From positions 7,883,001-7,947,000 of the forward strand of contig FNSS01000001.1 in the NCBI GenBank assembly GCA_900104855.1: a stretch of DNA of 64,000 nucleotides. The letters run 5' to 3'. Every line of letters begins with the position of its first letter. Within the stretch, counting starts at the first letter, position 1. The notes under the pieces were generated by a model. That model was not told where the DNA came from and made no database searches. It saw nothing but the letters and a program-made list of their open reading frames with translations. This DNA is from Rhizobiales bacterium GAS188. GTDB lineage: Bacteria > Pseudomonadota > Alphaproteobacteria > Rhizobiales > Beijerinckiaceae. Of this stretch, positions 36,871 to 46,260 are shown one piece after another. The translations under genes and the position numbers were made by a program.

Positions 36871-39800
36871 GTGGTGAGCCGCTACGCCAGAAGCCGCCAG
36901 ACACGGATGCAGGACATCACCCGTGACGTCGACTTCAACGACGAGCCGGAGATCCGTGAGGGGCTGAATGCCGAGGAGCTGATCTCGGCTGCGGTCGCCG
37001 AAGCCAAACGACATGTGCGGCGCAACGAGCTGAAGACGAATTCGGCGCTCGATGCGATCTCGGACTGGATCGAGAAGAGCGAGCTGCGCCGCGCCGACGA
37101 GACGAAGCGCCTCGCCTCCTCGCAGGAGCGTGTCGCCTCCGCGGTTCGCGACGCTCTCGGTCTGATGACGGGGCGCCTGAACCAGATCGAAAGCCTGGTG
37201 GCGGAAGCCCCGGCAAGGGCCTTCGAGCCGATCCGCAATGCGCTTGGCCGGCTCGATGACCGTGTCAGCATCATGGAGGAACAACAGAGCGAGGGCGAGC
37301 GCAGCTCGCTGCACTTCTCCGCCATGCTGGAGAGCCTCGGCCAGCGCCTCACCGAGGTGGTCGGCAAGATCGACGAGCTCGCCGACCGAAGCGGTCGCGA
37401 CGATGCGAGCTTGCGCGAGGAACGCATCGCCGGCATCGAGGCGAAGCTCGGCTCGATCCTGCAGCAACTCTCACGCCCGGCTTTCCCGCGCGAGAGCTCA
37501 GCTCCGCCGGCTCGCCCTGCCCAAGCACTCGCCCAAGCACCTGCTTACGACATCGCCGCTTCCGCCCCGGCGCGGCCCAGGGTCATTTTGCGCAGCGTCA
37601 CTCATTCGGGGAAACTCGACGCCGCCGTCGCCGATATCAGACGCAAGCAGGACGAGCTCGGCGGCGCCTCGCCGGCTGGCGCATCCGCACCCGGCCGGGC
37701 CGAGATGAGCCTTGGCCTTGCGAGCTTGCGCACTGAGCTCGGCGCATTGGCGATCCAGTTGCAGCGCCTGGAGAAGGGCCGCCTCGACGCCGATACCCTG
37801 ACCGAGCTGCTCAGCACCACGAGCGAAGTGCGCCGACTGCTCGCTGACCCGACCATGCCGCGGCTCGCCGCGAGGCTCGAGCAAAGCCTCGCCGACCTGA
37901 CGCGACGCGTCGATGCCTTGACGACCAAGGTGGTCGATCGCAGCGAGATCGCGGCGCTCACGGCCGCGATCGCCGAGATCCGCGCCAAATTGTCCGAACC
38001 GCGCGCCGATGCCGGCGTCGTGGAGCGCCGCATCGAGGCCCTGTCGGCCAAGATCGACGAGGTGATGCGCGAGCCTCTCGGCTTGGTCGGCCAGCATCTC
38101 GCCGATCTGTCGGCCCGCCTTGGATCCTCGCCCCAGAGCGGCGCTTCGAATGAGGCGATCAGCGATATCCGCGACAAGCTCGATCGCATCGTGGAACGTT
38201 CCGACACGCCCGGCCCCAATGCGGCTCGGCCCTTCGAGGGCGCGGCGCTCGCTGAAGTGCGCGAGCGTCTCGATCGCCTCAACGCCAGGCTCGACCACAC
38301 GCCGGCAGGCGTCGACAGCGGGTCGATCCTCGATCTGCGCGAGCGCCTGGAGCAGCTTGCCGTTTCCATCGAGCAATCGGCGAGCAAGGCGCCCGAGAAG
38401 ATCGATCGCGCCCTGCGCCAGATCGCCGCCAGCGTGGATGCGGCGCGCCAGCCCGACCCCAACCCGGCGGCCCTGCAATCGCTCGAACGCCAGGTCTCCG
38501 AATTATCCCAGCGCATCGCCGGAGAGGCGGGTTCAGCGGTCGCGATCAGTGATCTCGAACGCAGCGTCATGCGGCTCTTCGACGAGCTTGCCGCCACCAA
38601 GGCAGCCGCCATCAAAGCCGCTGAGGCCGCCTCATCCGGTGCGGCCTCCCAGGCGTTGGGCGGCGATCTGACGATCCGCCAGGAGCGCGAGGCGAACGAG
38701 CGCGAGATGCACTCGACCCTCGACCAGATGAACACGACCCTCGAGCGCATCATGGGGCGCCTGTCGAGCCTCGAGGAGCAGTCGCGTCCCGTGGCTACAG
38801 CCCGGCCTGCCGCCGCTGTGATCGCGCCTCCCCCTGCGGCGGCCGCCGATGCCGCGCGCCTCGCCGCAAGCGGCATCCGTCCCGCCGCACCGACGCCCGA
38901 ACCAAGTGCCGAGAGCGCCGAAGAGAACCTCGACGAGATCGGCGCCTTCGAGGCGGCGGCCGCCGAGGCTGCACGCGGGGCCGCAGCCCGCCTGGCTCAA
39001 CGTGGAGCCACGCCTGAGGCGGCGCCGGCACCGGCAGTGGTCAGCCATGAGCCGCTGGAGCCGGGATCGGGACGGCCTCCCCCGGTTGGAACGCCTGATG
39101 CGAACGGCAGCGGAAGGCAGTATCTTGCCGGCGATCTCAGCGCGGCCGTCGCGAGCGGCGGCGCCATGAGCGCGCAAGCCCTGATCGCGGCGGCGCGCCG
39201 TGCCGCGGCCGATACCGCGGCACGCCAGAAATCGGCTTCCACCCCAGCCTCTTCGCTCGGCTCGGCCAAGAACGCCCTCTCGTCGCTGAAGGCCAGCGCC
39301 GGGCAGCACCGCAAACCCATTTTGCTCGCGCTCATCGGATTGATGGTCGCCTTCAGCGCCATCGGGGCCGGTAGGCTGATCCTGGGCAATGACAGCTCGG
39401 GCGTGGAGCAAGGCGCGCGGCCGGCAGGACCGCCGGCCCCGGCCGGCGGTTCGGCGAGTGGCATGTCCGGCGCCGACGCGGGCGCGGCGAAGCCGGCGTC
39501 CCCGGCATCTGCCGATCCGCAGCGCCCGAATGGCGCTTCCGTTGCGCCGGGCCGCTCGTCAAGCTTGAGCACGCCGCCTGCGCCGGCCTTCACGAAAATC
39601 GGCCAGACCGCCATATCGCCTGACGCCCTGGCCGATGTTTCGCGTCGCGCGAATGACGTTGTCGGCAGCATTGCGGCCCCCACTCCCGCCGGATCGCCGA
39701 ATGCGGCGACGGCGGCTGCGGCCATGCCGGTACCGGATTCCGCCACCGGCGCGGAGTTTCTCGTAAGGTTGAAGCTCGCCGCCAATGCCGATGATCCGGC

Positions 39801-40440
39801 AGCCGAATATGAGCTTGCGGCGCGGATGTACGACGGGCGCGGCCTGCCGCGCGATCTGCAGGGAGCAGCGAAGCTGTTCGAGCGCGCCGCCAATCAGGGG
39901 CTCGTCCCGGCCCAGTACCGCATCGCCAACATCTACGAGACGGGTCTCGGCGCCGCGAAGGATCTGGTGCTGGCGCGAGCCTGGTTCGAGAAGGCGGCCG
40001 ATCGCGGCAACGCCAAGGCGATGCACAATGTCGGCGTCTATCTGGCGCAGGGAATCCAGGGCAAGCCGGATTACGCGACGGCGGTGAGCTGGTTCCGCAA
40101 GGCCGCCGAGCGCAATGTGCGCGACAGCCAATATAATCTGGCGATCCTTCTCGCCCGCGGTCTCGGTAGCGACCGCGACTTCAAGGCTTCCTATGTCTGG
40201 TTCGCGCTCGCGGCACGCGACGGCGACGGCGACAGCGCCAAGAAGCGCGACGAGATCGCAGCCCATCTGTCGAGTGCCGAGCTCGACGATGCCAAGGCCG
40301 CCCTTGCGAGCTGGAAACCGATCGTCACCGACCGCGCGGCGAACGAGGTCGACGCGAAGGACATCAAATGGGACCGCGTCAGCTCCGGCGCGACCCAAGG
40401 AGCGACCCAAGTCGAGACGGCAAAGACCAGCAAGCTTTGA
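36871..40440 (+). CDS. PodJ-like polar/localisation protein with Sel1 repeats
   Basis: About 1189 residues from GTG 36871 (GGAAGG nine bases upstream); TTG 36775 and ATG 36907 are alternatives. A long N-terminal cytoplasmic part with extended coiled coil and repeated (A/L)EVRERLDRLNARLD-type heptads reaches about residue 620; an Ala/Pro-rich linker follows. One membrane helix lies near 815-838 (ILLALIGLMVAFSAIGAG). After a Pro/Ala/Gly-rich spacer, at least four Sel1-like repeats (from about 965; YELAARMYDGRGLPRDLQGA, KLFERAANQGL) are expected in the periplasm. This layout is that of PodJ, a pole organiser of alphaproteobacteria. A single-gene unit. Confidence 0.82.
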   Translation: MVSRYARSRQTRMQDITRDVDFNDEPEIREGLNAEELISAAVAEAKRHVRRNELKTNSALDAISDWIEKSELRRADETKRLASSQERVASAVRDALGLMTGRLNQIESLVAEAPARAFEPIRNALGRLDDRVSIMEEQQSEGERSSLHFSAMLESLGQRLTEVVGKIDELADRSGRDDASLREERIAGIEAKLGSILQQLSRPAFPRESSAPPARPAQALAQAPAYDIAASAPARPRVILRSVTHSGKLDAAVADIRRKQDELGGASPAGASAPGRAEMSLGLASLRTELGALAIQLQRLEKGRLDADTLTELLSTTSEVRRLLADPTMPRLAARLEQSLADLTRRVDALTTKVVDRSEIAALTAAIAEIRAKLSEPRADAGVVERRIEALSAKIDEVMREPLGLVGQHLADLSARLGSSPQSGASNEAISDIRDKLDRIVERSDTPGPNAARPFEGAALAEVRERLDRLNARLDHTPAGVDSGSILDLRERLEQLAVSIEQSASKAPEKIDRALRQIAASVDAARQPDPNPAALQSLERQVSELSQRIAGEAGSAVAISDLERSVMRLFDELAATKAAAIKAAEAASSGAASQALGGDLTIRQEREANEREMHSTLDQMNTTLERIMGRLSSLEEQSRPVATARPAAAVIAPPPAAAADAARLAASGIRPAAPTPEPSAESAEENLDEIGAFEAAAAEAARGAAARLAQRGATPEAAPAPAVVSHEPLEPGSGRPPPVGTPDANGSGRQYLAGDLSAAVASGGAMSAQALIAAARRAAADTAARQKSASTPASSLGSAKNALSSLKASAGQHRKPILLALIGLMVAFSAIGAGRLILGNDSSGVEQGARPAGPPAPAGGSASGMSGADAGAAKPASPASADPQRPNGASVAPGRSSSLSTPPAPAFTKIGQTAISPDALADVSRRANDVVGSIAAPTPAGSPNAATAAAAMPVPDSATGAEFLVRLKLAANADDPAAEYELAARMYDGRGLPRDLQGAAKLFERAANQGLVPAQYRIANIYETGLGAAKDLVLARAWFEKAADRGNAKAMHNVGVYLAQGIQGKPDYATAVSWFRKAAERNVRDSQYNLAILLARGLGSDRDFKASYVWFALAARDGDGDSAKKRDEIAAHLSSAELDDAKAALASWKPIVTDRAANEVDAKDIKWDRVSSGATQGATQVETAKTSKL

Positions 40441-40471
40441 GTGAAGCAACTGCGCGCGCGGGCGACCGACC

Positions 40472-40556
40472 TGGGACCGCGGGCGACTCGCCCGCCCCTG
40501 CGAACGTCGAGGCCGGCACGCCGGGAAGAAGGGCGACCGGGACGGTCGCGGTCCCA
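40472..40556. repeat. Family B palindromic repeat, copy 1
   Basis: TGGGACCGCGGGCGA at the left pairs with TCGCGGTCCCA at the right; an inner hairpin GGGCGACTCGCCC and a block GGCACGCCGGGAAGAAGGGC follow. It fills most of the gap between the PodJ-like and binding-protein genes. Homologous to the copies at 53779 and (partly) 30423. Confidence 0.8.
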
Positions 40557-40629
40557 AGGCATGCGCCAGGCTCTTTGCGATCGCCGCAAGACCGCCTAAC
40601 CTCTCTCGGTAACGAGGGAGAGAACATCC

Positions 40630-41820
40630 ATGACAGCCTTGAGCGTAGATCGGCGCGGTTTCGTCGGCGGGCTGGCGGCCGGCGCCTTGCTCGGTGCCAA
40701 TGGCGCAAGCGCGGCGGTGCCGCCCCTGCCCAAGTCGCCGGTTCCCATCAGCATCATCGATGTGGGCGGAGCGCTGGCGCTGCTGCAGGCGGGGTTCGAC
40801 GCTTACAAGACCGCGAAGCCCGAGCTCGTCTCGAGGATCACCTATGTGAAGGCGCCTGCACCTGAGCTCGCCGCCAAGCTCAAGGCGCAGCAGGACGCCG
40901 GCAAAAGCGATCTCGACCTCGTGCTGACGAGCTCGGACGCACTGTCAGCCGGGCTCGAACTGGGGCTGTGGCAACGCATCTTCCCGGATTTCCAGGAAGC
41001 TTTCCCGGGCATCGAGGCGAATTACGAGCCGACGGCGCTGCAGCTCTTCAAGCAGCAGGGGCAAGGTTACGCCGTGGTGTGCGCCTATTACCCCTCAGGC
41101 CCGCTGCTCGAATATGCGCCCGAGCGCGTCAAGCAGGTGCCGAAGACGGCGGCCCATCTGCTCGCCTGGGCGAAGGCCAATCCCAACCGCTTCATGTATG
41201 CGCGCCCCGCCAATTCCGGGCCAGGCAAGTCCTTCATCATGGGCCTGCCCTATCTGCTCGGCGACAAGGACCCGAAGGACCCGGTCAATGGCTGGGAGAA
41301 GAGCTGGGCCTATCTGAAGGAGCTGAGCAGCGCCATCGAATATTACCCCACGGGAACCGGGGTGACGATGAAGGAATTCGGCGAGGGGTCGCGCGACATC
41401 ATCGTCTCCACCACAGGCTGGGACATCAATCCGCGCTATCTCGGCATCGTGCCGAAGAGCGCAGCGATCGCCGCGCTCGAAGGCTTCCACTGGGTCTCGG
41501 ACGCCTTCTTCATGGCCGTTCCGAAAGGTGTGCCGCCGGAGCGCCTTGCCGTGCTGCTCGACATGATGGCCTTCATCCTGACGCCCAAGATCCAGGCCTA
41601 TACCTATGATGAAGCCTATCTTTACCCAGGTCCCGCGGTGAAGAACGTGCCGCTCTCGATGGCGCCGCAGAAGAGCCAGGACATCATCGCCGAATATGGC
41701 CGTCCCGAATATGCCAAGCTGATCGCCGACAACCCGATCGAGCTGTCGCTGTCGCCGGACAAGCTGGTGCTCGCTTTCCGCCGCTGGGACGAGGAGATCG
41801 GCTCCAAGAAGGCGAAGTAG
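40630..41820 (+). CDS. Orphan ABC transporter substrate-binding protein (family 1, PotD/AfuA-like)
   Basis: 396 residues. The signal DRRGFVGGLAAGALLGANGA has a twin Arg and an SASAA-like cleavage region, suggesting Tat export. The mature domain is of the spermidine/putrescine, thiamine or iron-type family 1 fold (QDAGKSDLDLVLTSSD, AYYPSGPLLEYAP, FHWVSDAFFMAVPKG). No permease or ATPase gene is adjacent, so its partner is elsewhere or it has a sensing role. The GAGGGAGA upstream of ATG is a good ribosome site. Confidence 0.8.
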   Translation: MTALSVDRRGFVGGLAAGALLGANGASAAVPPLPKSPVPISIIDVGGALALLQAGFDAYKTAKPELVSRITYVKAPAPELAAKLKAQQDAGKSDLDLVLTSSDALSAGLELGLWQRIFPDFQEAFPGIEANYEPTALQLFKQQGQGYAVVCAYYPSGPLLEYAPERVKQVPKTAAHLLAWAKANPNRFMYARPANSGPGKSFIMGLPYLLGDKDPKDPVNGWEKSWAYLKELSSAIEYYPTGTGVTMKEFGEGSRDIIVSTTGWDINPRYLGIVPKSAAIAALEGFHWVSDAFFMAVPKGVPPERLAVLLDMMAFILTPKIQAYTYDEAYLYPGPAVKNVPLSMAPQKSQDIIAEYGRPEYAKLIADNPIELSLSPDKLVLAFRRWDEEIGSKKAK

Positions 41821-41835
41821 CTCGGGGGCGCTCAG

Positions 41836-41968
41836 CCTTCTCCCGCTTGCGGCAGAAGGTGGTCGAGCGAAGCGAGACCGGATGAGCGGCAGTCGAGCGC
41901 TTCACCGGCGTCCCTCATCCGCCGTCACTGCGTTCGGGCACCTTCTCCCGCCCAAGAGCGGGAGAAGG
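41836..41968. repeat. Family A palindromic repeat, copy 5
   Basis: The left hairpin has decayed (CTTCTCCCGCTTGCGGCAGAAG). The centre reads GATGAGCGGCAG...GTCCCTCATCCG and the right hairpin CCTTCTCCCGCCC...GCGGGAGAAGG is intact. Between the convergent binding-protein and YbjN genes. Confidence 0.8.
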
Positions 41969-41985
41969 AAAGCGAGTGCGATGCC

Positions 41986-42492
41986 TCAGGCCTCGCCTTC
42001 AGTCTCGAAGATCGCCACCTCGAAGGCTTCCTTGGCGCTCTTGCCGGCCCAGACCACGAATTGGAAGGCCTGATAGAAGCGGTCGCAGGCTTCGACGGCG
42101 CTATCGAGCAGGGCGGCGCATTGGCGCCCGCTGGCTCTCGCCCCACCGGCGAGCACGAGGGCGTGGCGGAACATCACCACATGCTCGCGGCTCCACAGAT
42201 CGAAATGGCCCACCCAGAGCTGCTCATTGATCAAGGAGACGAGGTTCAGCACCTCGGCGCGGCGCCTCTCCGGCACTTTGAGGTCGAAGGCACAGGCAAT
42301 ATGCACGGCCTCGACATCCTCGAGCCAGGTGAAGGCGACGTGATATTCGGTCAGGGCGCCGGCGGTCGAGATTGCGATCTCGTCCTCATGATCGCGATCG
42401 AAGGCGAAATCCTGCTCGGCGGCGAGCCGCTCGACGACATCGAGCGGGTGCTCGGCTCTTGCGGTCTCGGCTGGGACGATTTGCATGGTCAT
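41986..42492 (-). CDS. YbjN-domain protein
   Basis: 168 residues from ATG 42492 (GGGAGG six bases upstream). Central block: VERLAAEQDFAFDRDHEDEI, WEDV-type and LVSLINEQLWVGHFDLWSRE, the hallmarks of the YbjN (DUF1790) domain, a type III secretion chaperone-like fold. Its molecular role is unknown; in E. coli ybjN affects stress tolerance and motility. Confidence 0.85.
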   Translation of the reverse strand: MTMQIVPAETARAEHPLDVVERLAAEQDFAFDRDHEDEIAISTAGALTEYHVAFTWLEDVEAVHIACAFDLKVPERRRAEVLNLVSLINEQLWVGHFDLWSREHVVMFRHALVLAGGARASGRQCAALLDSAVEACDRFYQAFQFVVWAGKSAKEAFEVAIFETEGEA

Positions 42493-42676
42493 TTTGGGCC
42501 TCCCGCCGGCGAAAACCGCTTCGTGGAACACACGCCTGCTACGCCGGGCGGCCGCAGCTCACCGCGAATCGCCCTCCCCCCGACTATAACCAAAGCGACA
42601 GGGCAAGCCCACCCGCCAGGCGCCGCTTGAGGTCACCGAATCGCAGCGCCGTTTCAAAAGCTTGGCCGCTTCCACA

Positions 42677-42958
42677 TCAGGCGACAGAGCGTGCGCCTGG
42701 CGGATCCTTGTCCCCAAGTTTCGCTTCGAGCGCAGCGATGCGGGTCGAGAGCCGCTCATTCTCCTCCCGCGCTCTGATTGCCATCTCGCGAACAGCCTCG
42801 AATTCCTCGCGGCCGACGAGATCCATGCCGGAAAGCGTGCGCTCCATGCGCGCCTTGAAGAAATCTTCGACCTCGCGTCGCGCGCCATCGGCCATGCCTG
42901 CGGCATTTTGCATCAGCCTCGCGAGATCATCGAGGAAGCGGTTCTGGGTGCTGGGCAT
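42677..42958 (-). CDS. Accessory factor UbiK family (BMFP) protein
   Basis: 93 residues from ATG 42958 (GAGGAG upstream). QNRFLDDLARLMQNAAGMAD and VEDFFKARMERTLSGMDLVG, then a coiled coil REENERLSTRIAALEAKL. These are the markers of UbiK/YqiC (membrane fusogenic protein), a small helper of ubiquinone synthesis. Divergent from lgt. Confidence 0.88.
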   Translation of the reverse strand: MPSTQNRFLDDLARLMQNAAGMADGARREVEDFFKARMERTLSGMDLVGREEFEAVREMAIRAREENERLSTRIAALEAKLGDKDPPGARSVA

Positions 42959-43079
42959 TGGGATGCTCCTCTGCAAGCGCGGGCCATGAGGGATAGATGA
43001 GGCGATAGCGGATTCGGACGAGGTTCGCGCCTCGCCCATCGATACTTCCCCCCGTTATTTCCCACCGATACTTCCCATT

Positions 43080-43100
43080 CGCGGGTCGAGTCGACCCGCG
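43080..43100. promoter_or_regulatory. Perfect 21-bp interrupted palindrome between ubiK and lgt
   Basis: Arms CGCGGGTCGA and TCGACCCGCG flank a single G. All ten positions of each arm pair. It lies in the middle of the 300-bp divergent gap. It could be a regulator site; there is no following T-run to make it a terminator. The rest of the gap shows only two copies of CGATACTTCCC. Confidence 0.55.
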
Positions 43101-43267
43101 GAGGCAAGATGGCGCGCCAAACTCCACGCGCAAGCTCGTCGCAGGATGCTGCGAACGCAACATCTTTCACCTTTCGCCGCAAAACGGCCGCCCATTCCGA
43201 GGAAACCCGCGCAATCGCTTGACGCCTCCTGCGAGGCCGGCGCATTTGCGGTGCCGAAAGGATGCCG

Positions 43268-44116
43268 ATGCCGCTCTTCGCCATACCCTATCCGATGATC
43301 TCGCCGGTGCTGATCGAGGTCGGACCCTTTGCGCTTCGCTGGTACGCGCTCGCCTATGTGGCGGGGCTGATCGCCGCCTGGTGGCTCGGCAAGCGCCTCG
43401 TCGCCGATGACTGGTTATGGGGCGGGCGGCCGCATCCGAAGCCGATCGATATCGACGACCTGATCGTCTACGCGGCGCTCGGCGTGGTGGTCGGCGGGCG
43501 CCTAGCCTATGTGCTGTTCTATAATTTCTCATTCTATGCCGCCCATCCGCTCGAGGTGTTCACCACCTGGCATGGCGGCATGTCCTTCCATGGCGGGCTG
43601 ATCGGCTCCATGCTGGCGATGGCGCTTCTGGCGCGGGCGCGCGGCTTTCCCATCCTGTCGCTCTTCGACACCATGGCGCCGGTCGCCCCGATCGGGCTGT
43701 TCCTCGGGCGCCTCGGCAACTTCGTGAACGGCGAGCTCTGGGGTCGCGCCAGCGACGTGCCCTGGGCGATGGTGTTCCCGACCGGCGGCCCCGAGCCGCG
43801 CCATCCGAGCCAGCTCTATGAGGCGGGGCTCGAAGGCGTGGTGCTCTTCATCATCCTCGCCATCACGGTGCGCAGCGGCGGCCTGCGCCGGCCCGGCCTG
43901 ACTTCGGGCCTGTTCGGCTCAGGCTATGCGCTGGCGCGCATCGTGGTCGAGTTCGTGCGCGAGCCGGACGAGCAGCTCGGCTATCTCTATGGGGATTGGC
44001 TCACCATGGGCATGGTGCTGTCCTTGCCCTTGCTGATCGCCGGGCTCGCCTTGCTGGGGGTCGCTGCGCGCAGCGGTCCGGCGCCGCTGACGGCGGGAAC
44101 CGAGCCTTCAAGGTGA
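43268..44116 (+). CDS. lgt: Prolipoprotein diacylglyceryl transferase
   Basis: 282 residues from ATG 43268 (GAAAGG correctly spaced; ATG 43262 is in frame two codons earlier). An inner-membrane enzyme that moves diacylglycerol from phosphatidylglycerol to the lipobox Cys of prolipoproteins. Seen: about seven membrane helices, HGGMSFHGGLIG with the essential His, and the Lgt signature GRLGNFVNGELWGR. The stop overlaps the start of the MidA-like gene (GTGA). Confidence 0.95.
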   Translation: MPLFAIPYPMISPVLIEVGPFALRWYALAYVAGLIAAWWLGKRLVADDWLWGGRPHPKPIDIDDLIVYAALGVVVGGRLAYVLFYNFSFYAAHPLEVFTTWHGGMSFHGGLIGSMLAMALLARARGFPILSLFDTMAPVAPIGLFLGRLGNFVNGELWGRASDVPWAMVFPTGGPEPRHPSQLYEAGLEGVVLFIILAITVRSGGLRRPGLTSGLFGSGYALARIVVEFVREPDEQLGYLYGDWLTMGMVLSLPLLIAGLALLGVAARSGPAPLTAGTEPSR

Positions 44117-45201
44117 CGCCGCTCGCCGGCGAGATCGCCGCCCTGATCGCCTCGGACGGCCCGATCAGCGTGGCGCGCTATATGGACCTCGCACTGTCGC
44201 ATCCTCGCTACGGCTATTATCGGACCCGCCTCCCCTTCGGCGCCGAGGGCGACTTCGTCACCGCGCCCGACATCTCGCAAATGTTCGGCGAGCTGATCGG
44301 CCTATGGGCCGCCGATTGCTGGGCGCGGATGGGCGAGCCCTCGTGCTTCAATCTCGTCGAGCTCGGCCCCGGACGCGGCACGCTCATGGCCGATGCGCTG
44401 CGCGCGCTCCGCATCGCGCCCGCCTGCCGCGCCGCGCTCGCCCTGCATCTCGTCGAGACGAGCGAGGCACTGCGGCAGCGGCAGAAGGAGACGCTTGGCC
44501 AAGTCGACGGCAAAGCCGGCAACGAGGCCATCTGGCATGCGAGCTTCGAGGATGTGCCCGAAGGGCCGACCATCCTGATCGCCAACGAATTCTTCGATGC
44601 CCTGCCGATCCGCCAATTCCTTCGCACCGCGCAAGGCTGGCGCGAGCGCCTCATCGGGCTCGGCGATGACGGTGCGCTCGCCTTCGGCATCCGGGCCGAT
44701 ATCGAGCCGTCGTTGCAGCTCGCGGCGCCCGAGGGCGCACTCCTGGAGATCTGTCCCCAAGGGCTTTCACTCATGAGCGAGATCGGACGGCACATGGCGG
44801 CATATGGCGGCGCAGCGCTCCTCATCGATTACGGCCATTCGCGGAGAGGCTTCGGCGATACGCTGCAGGCGGTGCGCGAGCATCGTTTCGTCGATCCGCT
44901 CGCAGCTCCTGGCGAAGCTGACCTCACGGCGCATGTCGATTTCGCGGCGCTCGGCGAGGCGGCGCGCCTTGCAGGAAGCGCCTTGCATGGCCCAACCCCG
45001 CAAGGCGCCTTCCTGCGTCAGCTCGGCATCGAGGCGCGCGCCGCCAGGCTCAAGGCGGCGGCGAGCCCGGCTCAGGCGCAAGCCGTCGACGCGGCTCTCG
45101 CGCGGCTGACGGGCGAAGGCACGAGCGAGATGGGTACGCTGTTCAAGGTCATGGCGGCTTCGGGTCCCGGCCTGTCGCCGCTCGCCGGCTTTGAGACGTG
45201 A
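44113..45201 (+). CDS. MidA/NDUFAF7-family SAM-dependent methyltransferase
   Basis: 362 residues from GTG 44113, which overlaps the lgt stop. Seen: RYGYYRTRLPFGAEGDFVTA (opening motif), APDISQMFGELIGLW, the SAM-binding VELGPGRGTLMADALR and IANEFFDALPIRQF. Mitochondrial NDUFAF7 dimethylates an Arg of the complex I NDUFS2 subunit, and this is the probable bacterial counterpart. Longer upstream starts would run inside lgt. Confidence 0.9.
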   Translation: MTPLAGEIAALIASDGPISVARYMDLALSHPRYGYYRTRLPFGAEGDFVTAPDISQMFGELIGLWAADCWARMGEPSCFNLVELGPGRGTLMADALRALRIAPACRAALALHLVETSEALRQRQKETLGQVDGKAGNEAIWHASFEDVPEGPTILIANEFFDALPIRQFLRTAQGWRERLIGLGDDGALAFGIRADIEPSLQLAAPEGALLEICPQGLSLMSEIGRHMAAYGGAALLIDYGHSRRGFGDTLQAVREHRFVDPLAAPGEADLTAHVDFAALGEAARLAGSALHGPTPQGAFLRQLGIEARAARLKAAASPAQAQAVDAALARLTGEGTSEMGTLFKVMAASGPGLSPLAGFET

Positions 45202-45292
45202 GAAGTGAACAGTGAAAAGTGAGGAGTGAGGAGTGAATGGTGTCTACTCACTACTCACTACTCACTACTCACTACTCACTACTCACTACTCG
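45199..45292. repeat. Family C inverted repeat with 7-bp tandem array
   Basis: The right arm is seven units of CTACTCA (45244-45292; six exact, the last CTACTCG). The left arm (45199-45240) is a run of AGTGAA/AGTGAGG units that is imperfectly complementary to it. RNA from this spacer could form a long stem. A related element is at 56950. Confidence 0.85.
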
Positions 45293-45315
45293 CTATCTTA
45301 TAATGGAGACCGCTC

Positions 45316-46260
45316 ATGATCACGATCGCCGATGTGGACGCGGCGCGCCGGCGCATCGCACCTCATATCCGCCGCACGCCGATCATGGCGCTCGCCCAGA
45401 CGCGCGACCTCGCCGTTTCCGCGGGACGCGTCACCTTGAAGCTAGAATGCCTGCAGGCGTCCGGCTCCTTCAAGGCGCGCGGCGCCATGAACCGCCTGCT
45501 CGGCATGGAGGGCGAGCCGAGCAAGGCCGGACTCGTCACCGCCTCGGGCGGCAATCATGGGCTCGCCGTCGCCCGCACCGCCTATGTGGCCGGCATCCCG
45601 GCAAAAGTGTTCCTGCCGCGCACCGTCTCTCCCGAGAAGGTCGAGAAGCTCAAGCAGTGGAAGGCGCATATCGAGATCGTCGGCCACGTCTTCGACCAGG
45701 CGAATGCCGCCGCGATGGACTACGCCGGTGAGACCGGCGCCCTCTACATCCATCCTTTCGCCGATCCGCTGGTGGTGGCCGGCCAGGGCACGCTCGGCCT
45801 CGATATTCTCGATGAGATCGAGGATGTCGACACGATCCTGGTGGCGATCGGCGGCGGCGGCTTGATCGCAGGCCTCGCGACCGCCGTGAAGGCGAGGAAG
45901 AAACAGGTGCGCATCATCGGCATCCAGGCGACCGGGGCGCCGAGCATGAAGGCGAGCCTCGAAGCCGGCCATGTCGTCACCTTGCCGCAAGTGACGACCA
46001 AGGTCGCGACGCTCGCGGCCAAACGCACCGACGAGCGCGTCTTCGAGCTGATCCGCGGCAATATCGACCATGTCGTCCTGGTCTCGGACGAGGAGATGGA
46101 ACAGGCGGCGCGCTGGTTGTGGTTCGAATGCGGCGTAGCGGCCGATCTCTCGGGCGCGGCCTCGATCGCGGCCTTGCGCTCGGGGCGCATCGATGCTCGA
46201 CCTGACGAGCATGTCTGCGCCCTGATCTGTGGGGCGGGATCGGAAGGCGCGACGTCATAG
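45316..46260 (+). CDS. Threonine/serine dehydratase-like PLP enzyme
   Basis: 314 residues, fold type II PLP. The PLP Lys53 is in SGSFKARGAMN; SGGNHGLAVA binds the substrate; GGGGLIAG binds the phosphate of PLP. No C-terminal ACT domain, so a catabolic-type (unregulated) deaminase. The family also includes EutB-like and hydroxyectoine/threo-3-hydroxyaspartate enzymes, so the exact substrate is not fixed. Confidence 0.85.
   Translation: MITIADVDAARRRIAPHIRRTPIMALAQTRDLAVSAGRVTLKLECLQASGSFKARGAMNRLLGMEGEPSKAGLVTASGGNHGLAVARTAYVAGIPAKVFLPRTVSPEKVEKLKQWKAHIEIVGHVFDQANAAAMDYAGETGALYIHPFADPLVVAGQGTLGLDILDEIEDVDTILVAIGGGGLIAGLATAVKARKKQVRIIGIQATGAPSMKASLEAGHVVTLPQVTTKVATLAAKRTDERVFELIRGNIDHVVLVSDEEMEQAARWLWFECGVAADLSGAASIAALRSGRIDARPDEHVCALICGAGSEGATS

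Noticed and set aside
45244-45292. Seven-unit CTACTCA array considered as a CRISPR
   Set aside because: Units are contiguous 7-mers with no spacers and no cas genes are present.
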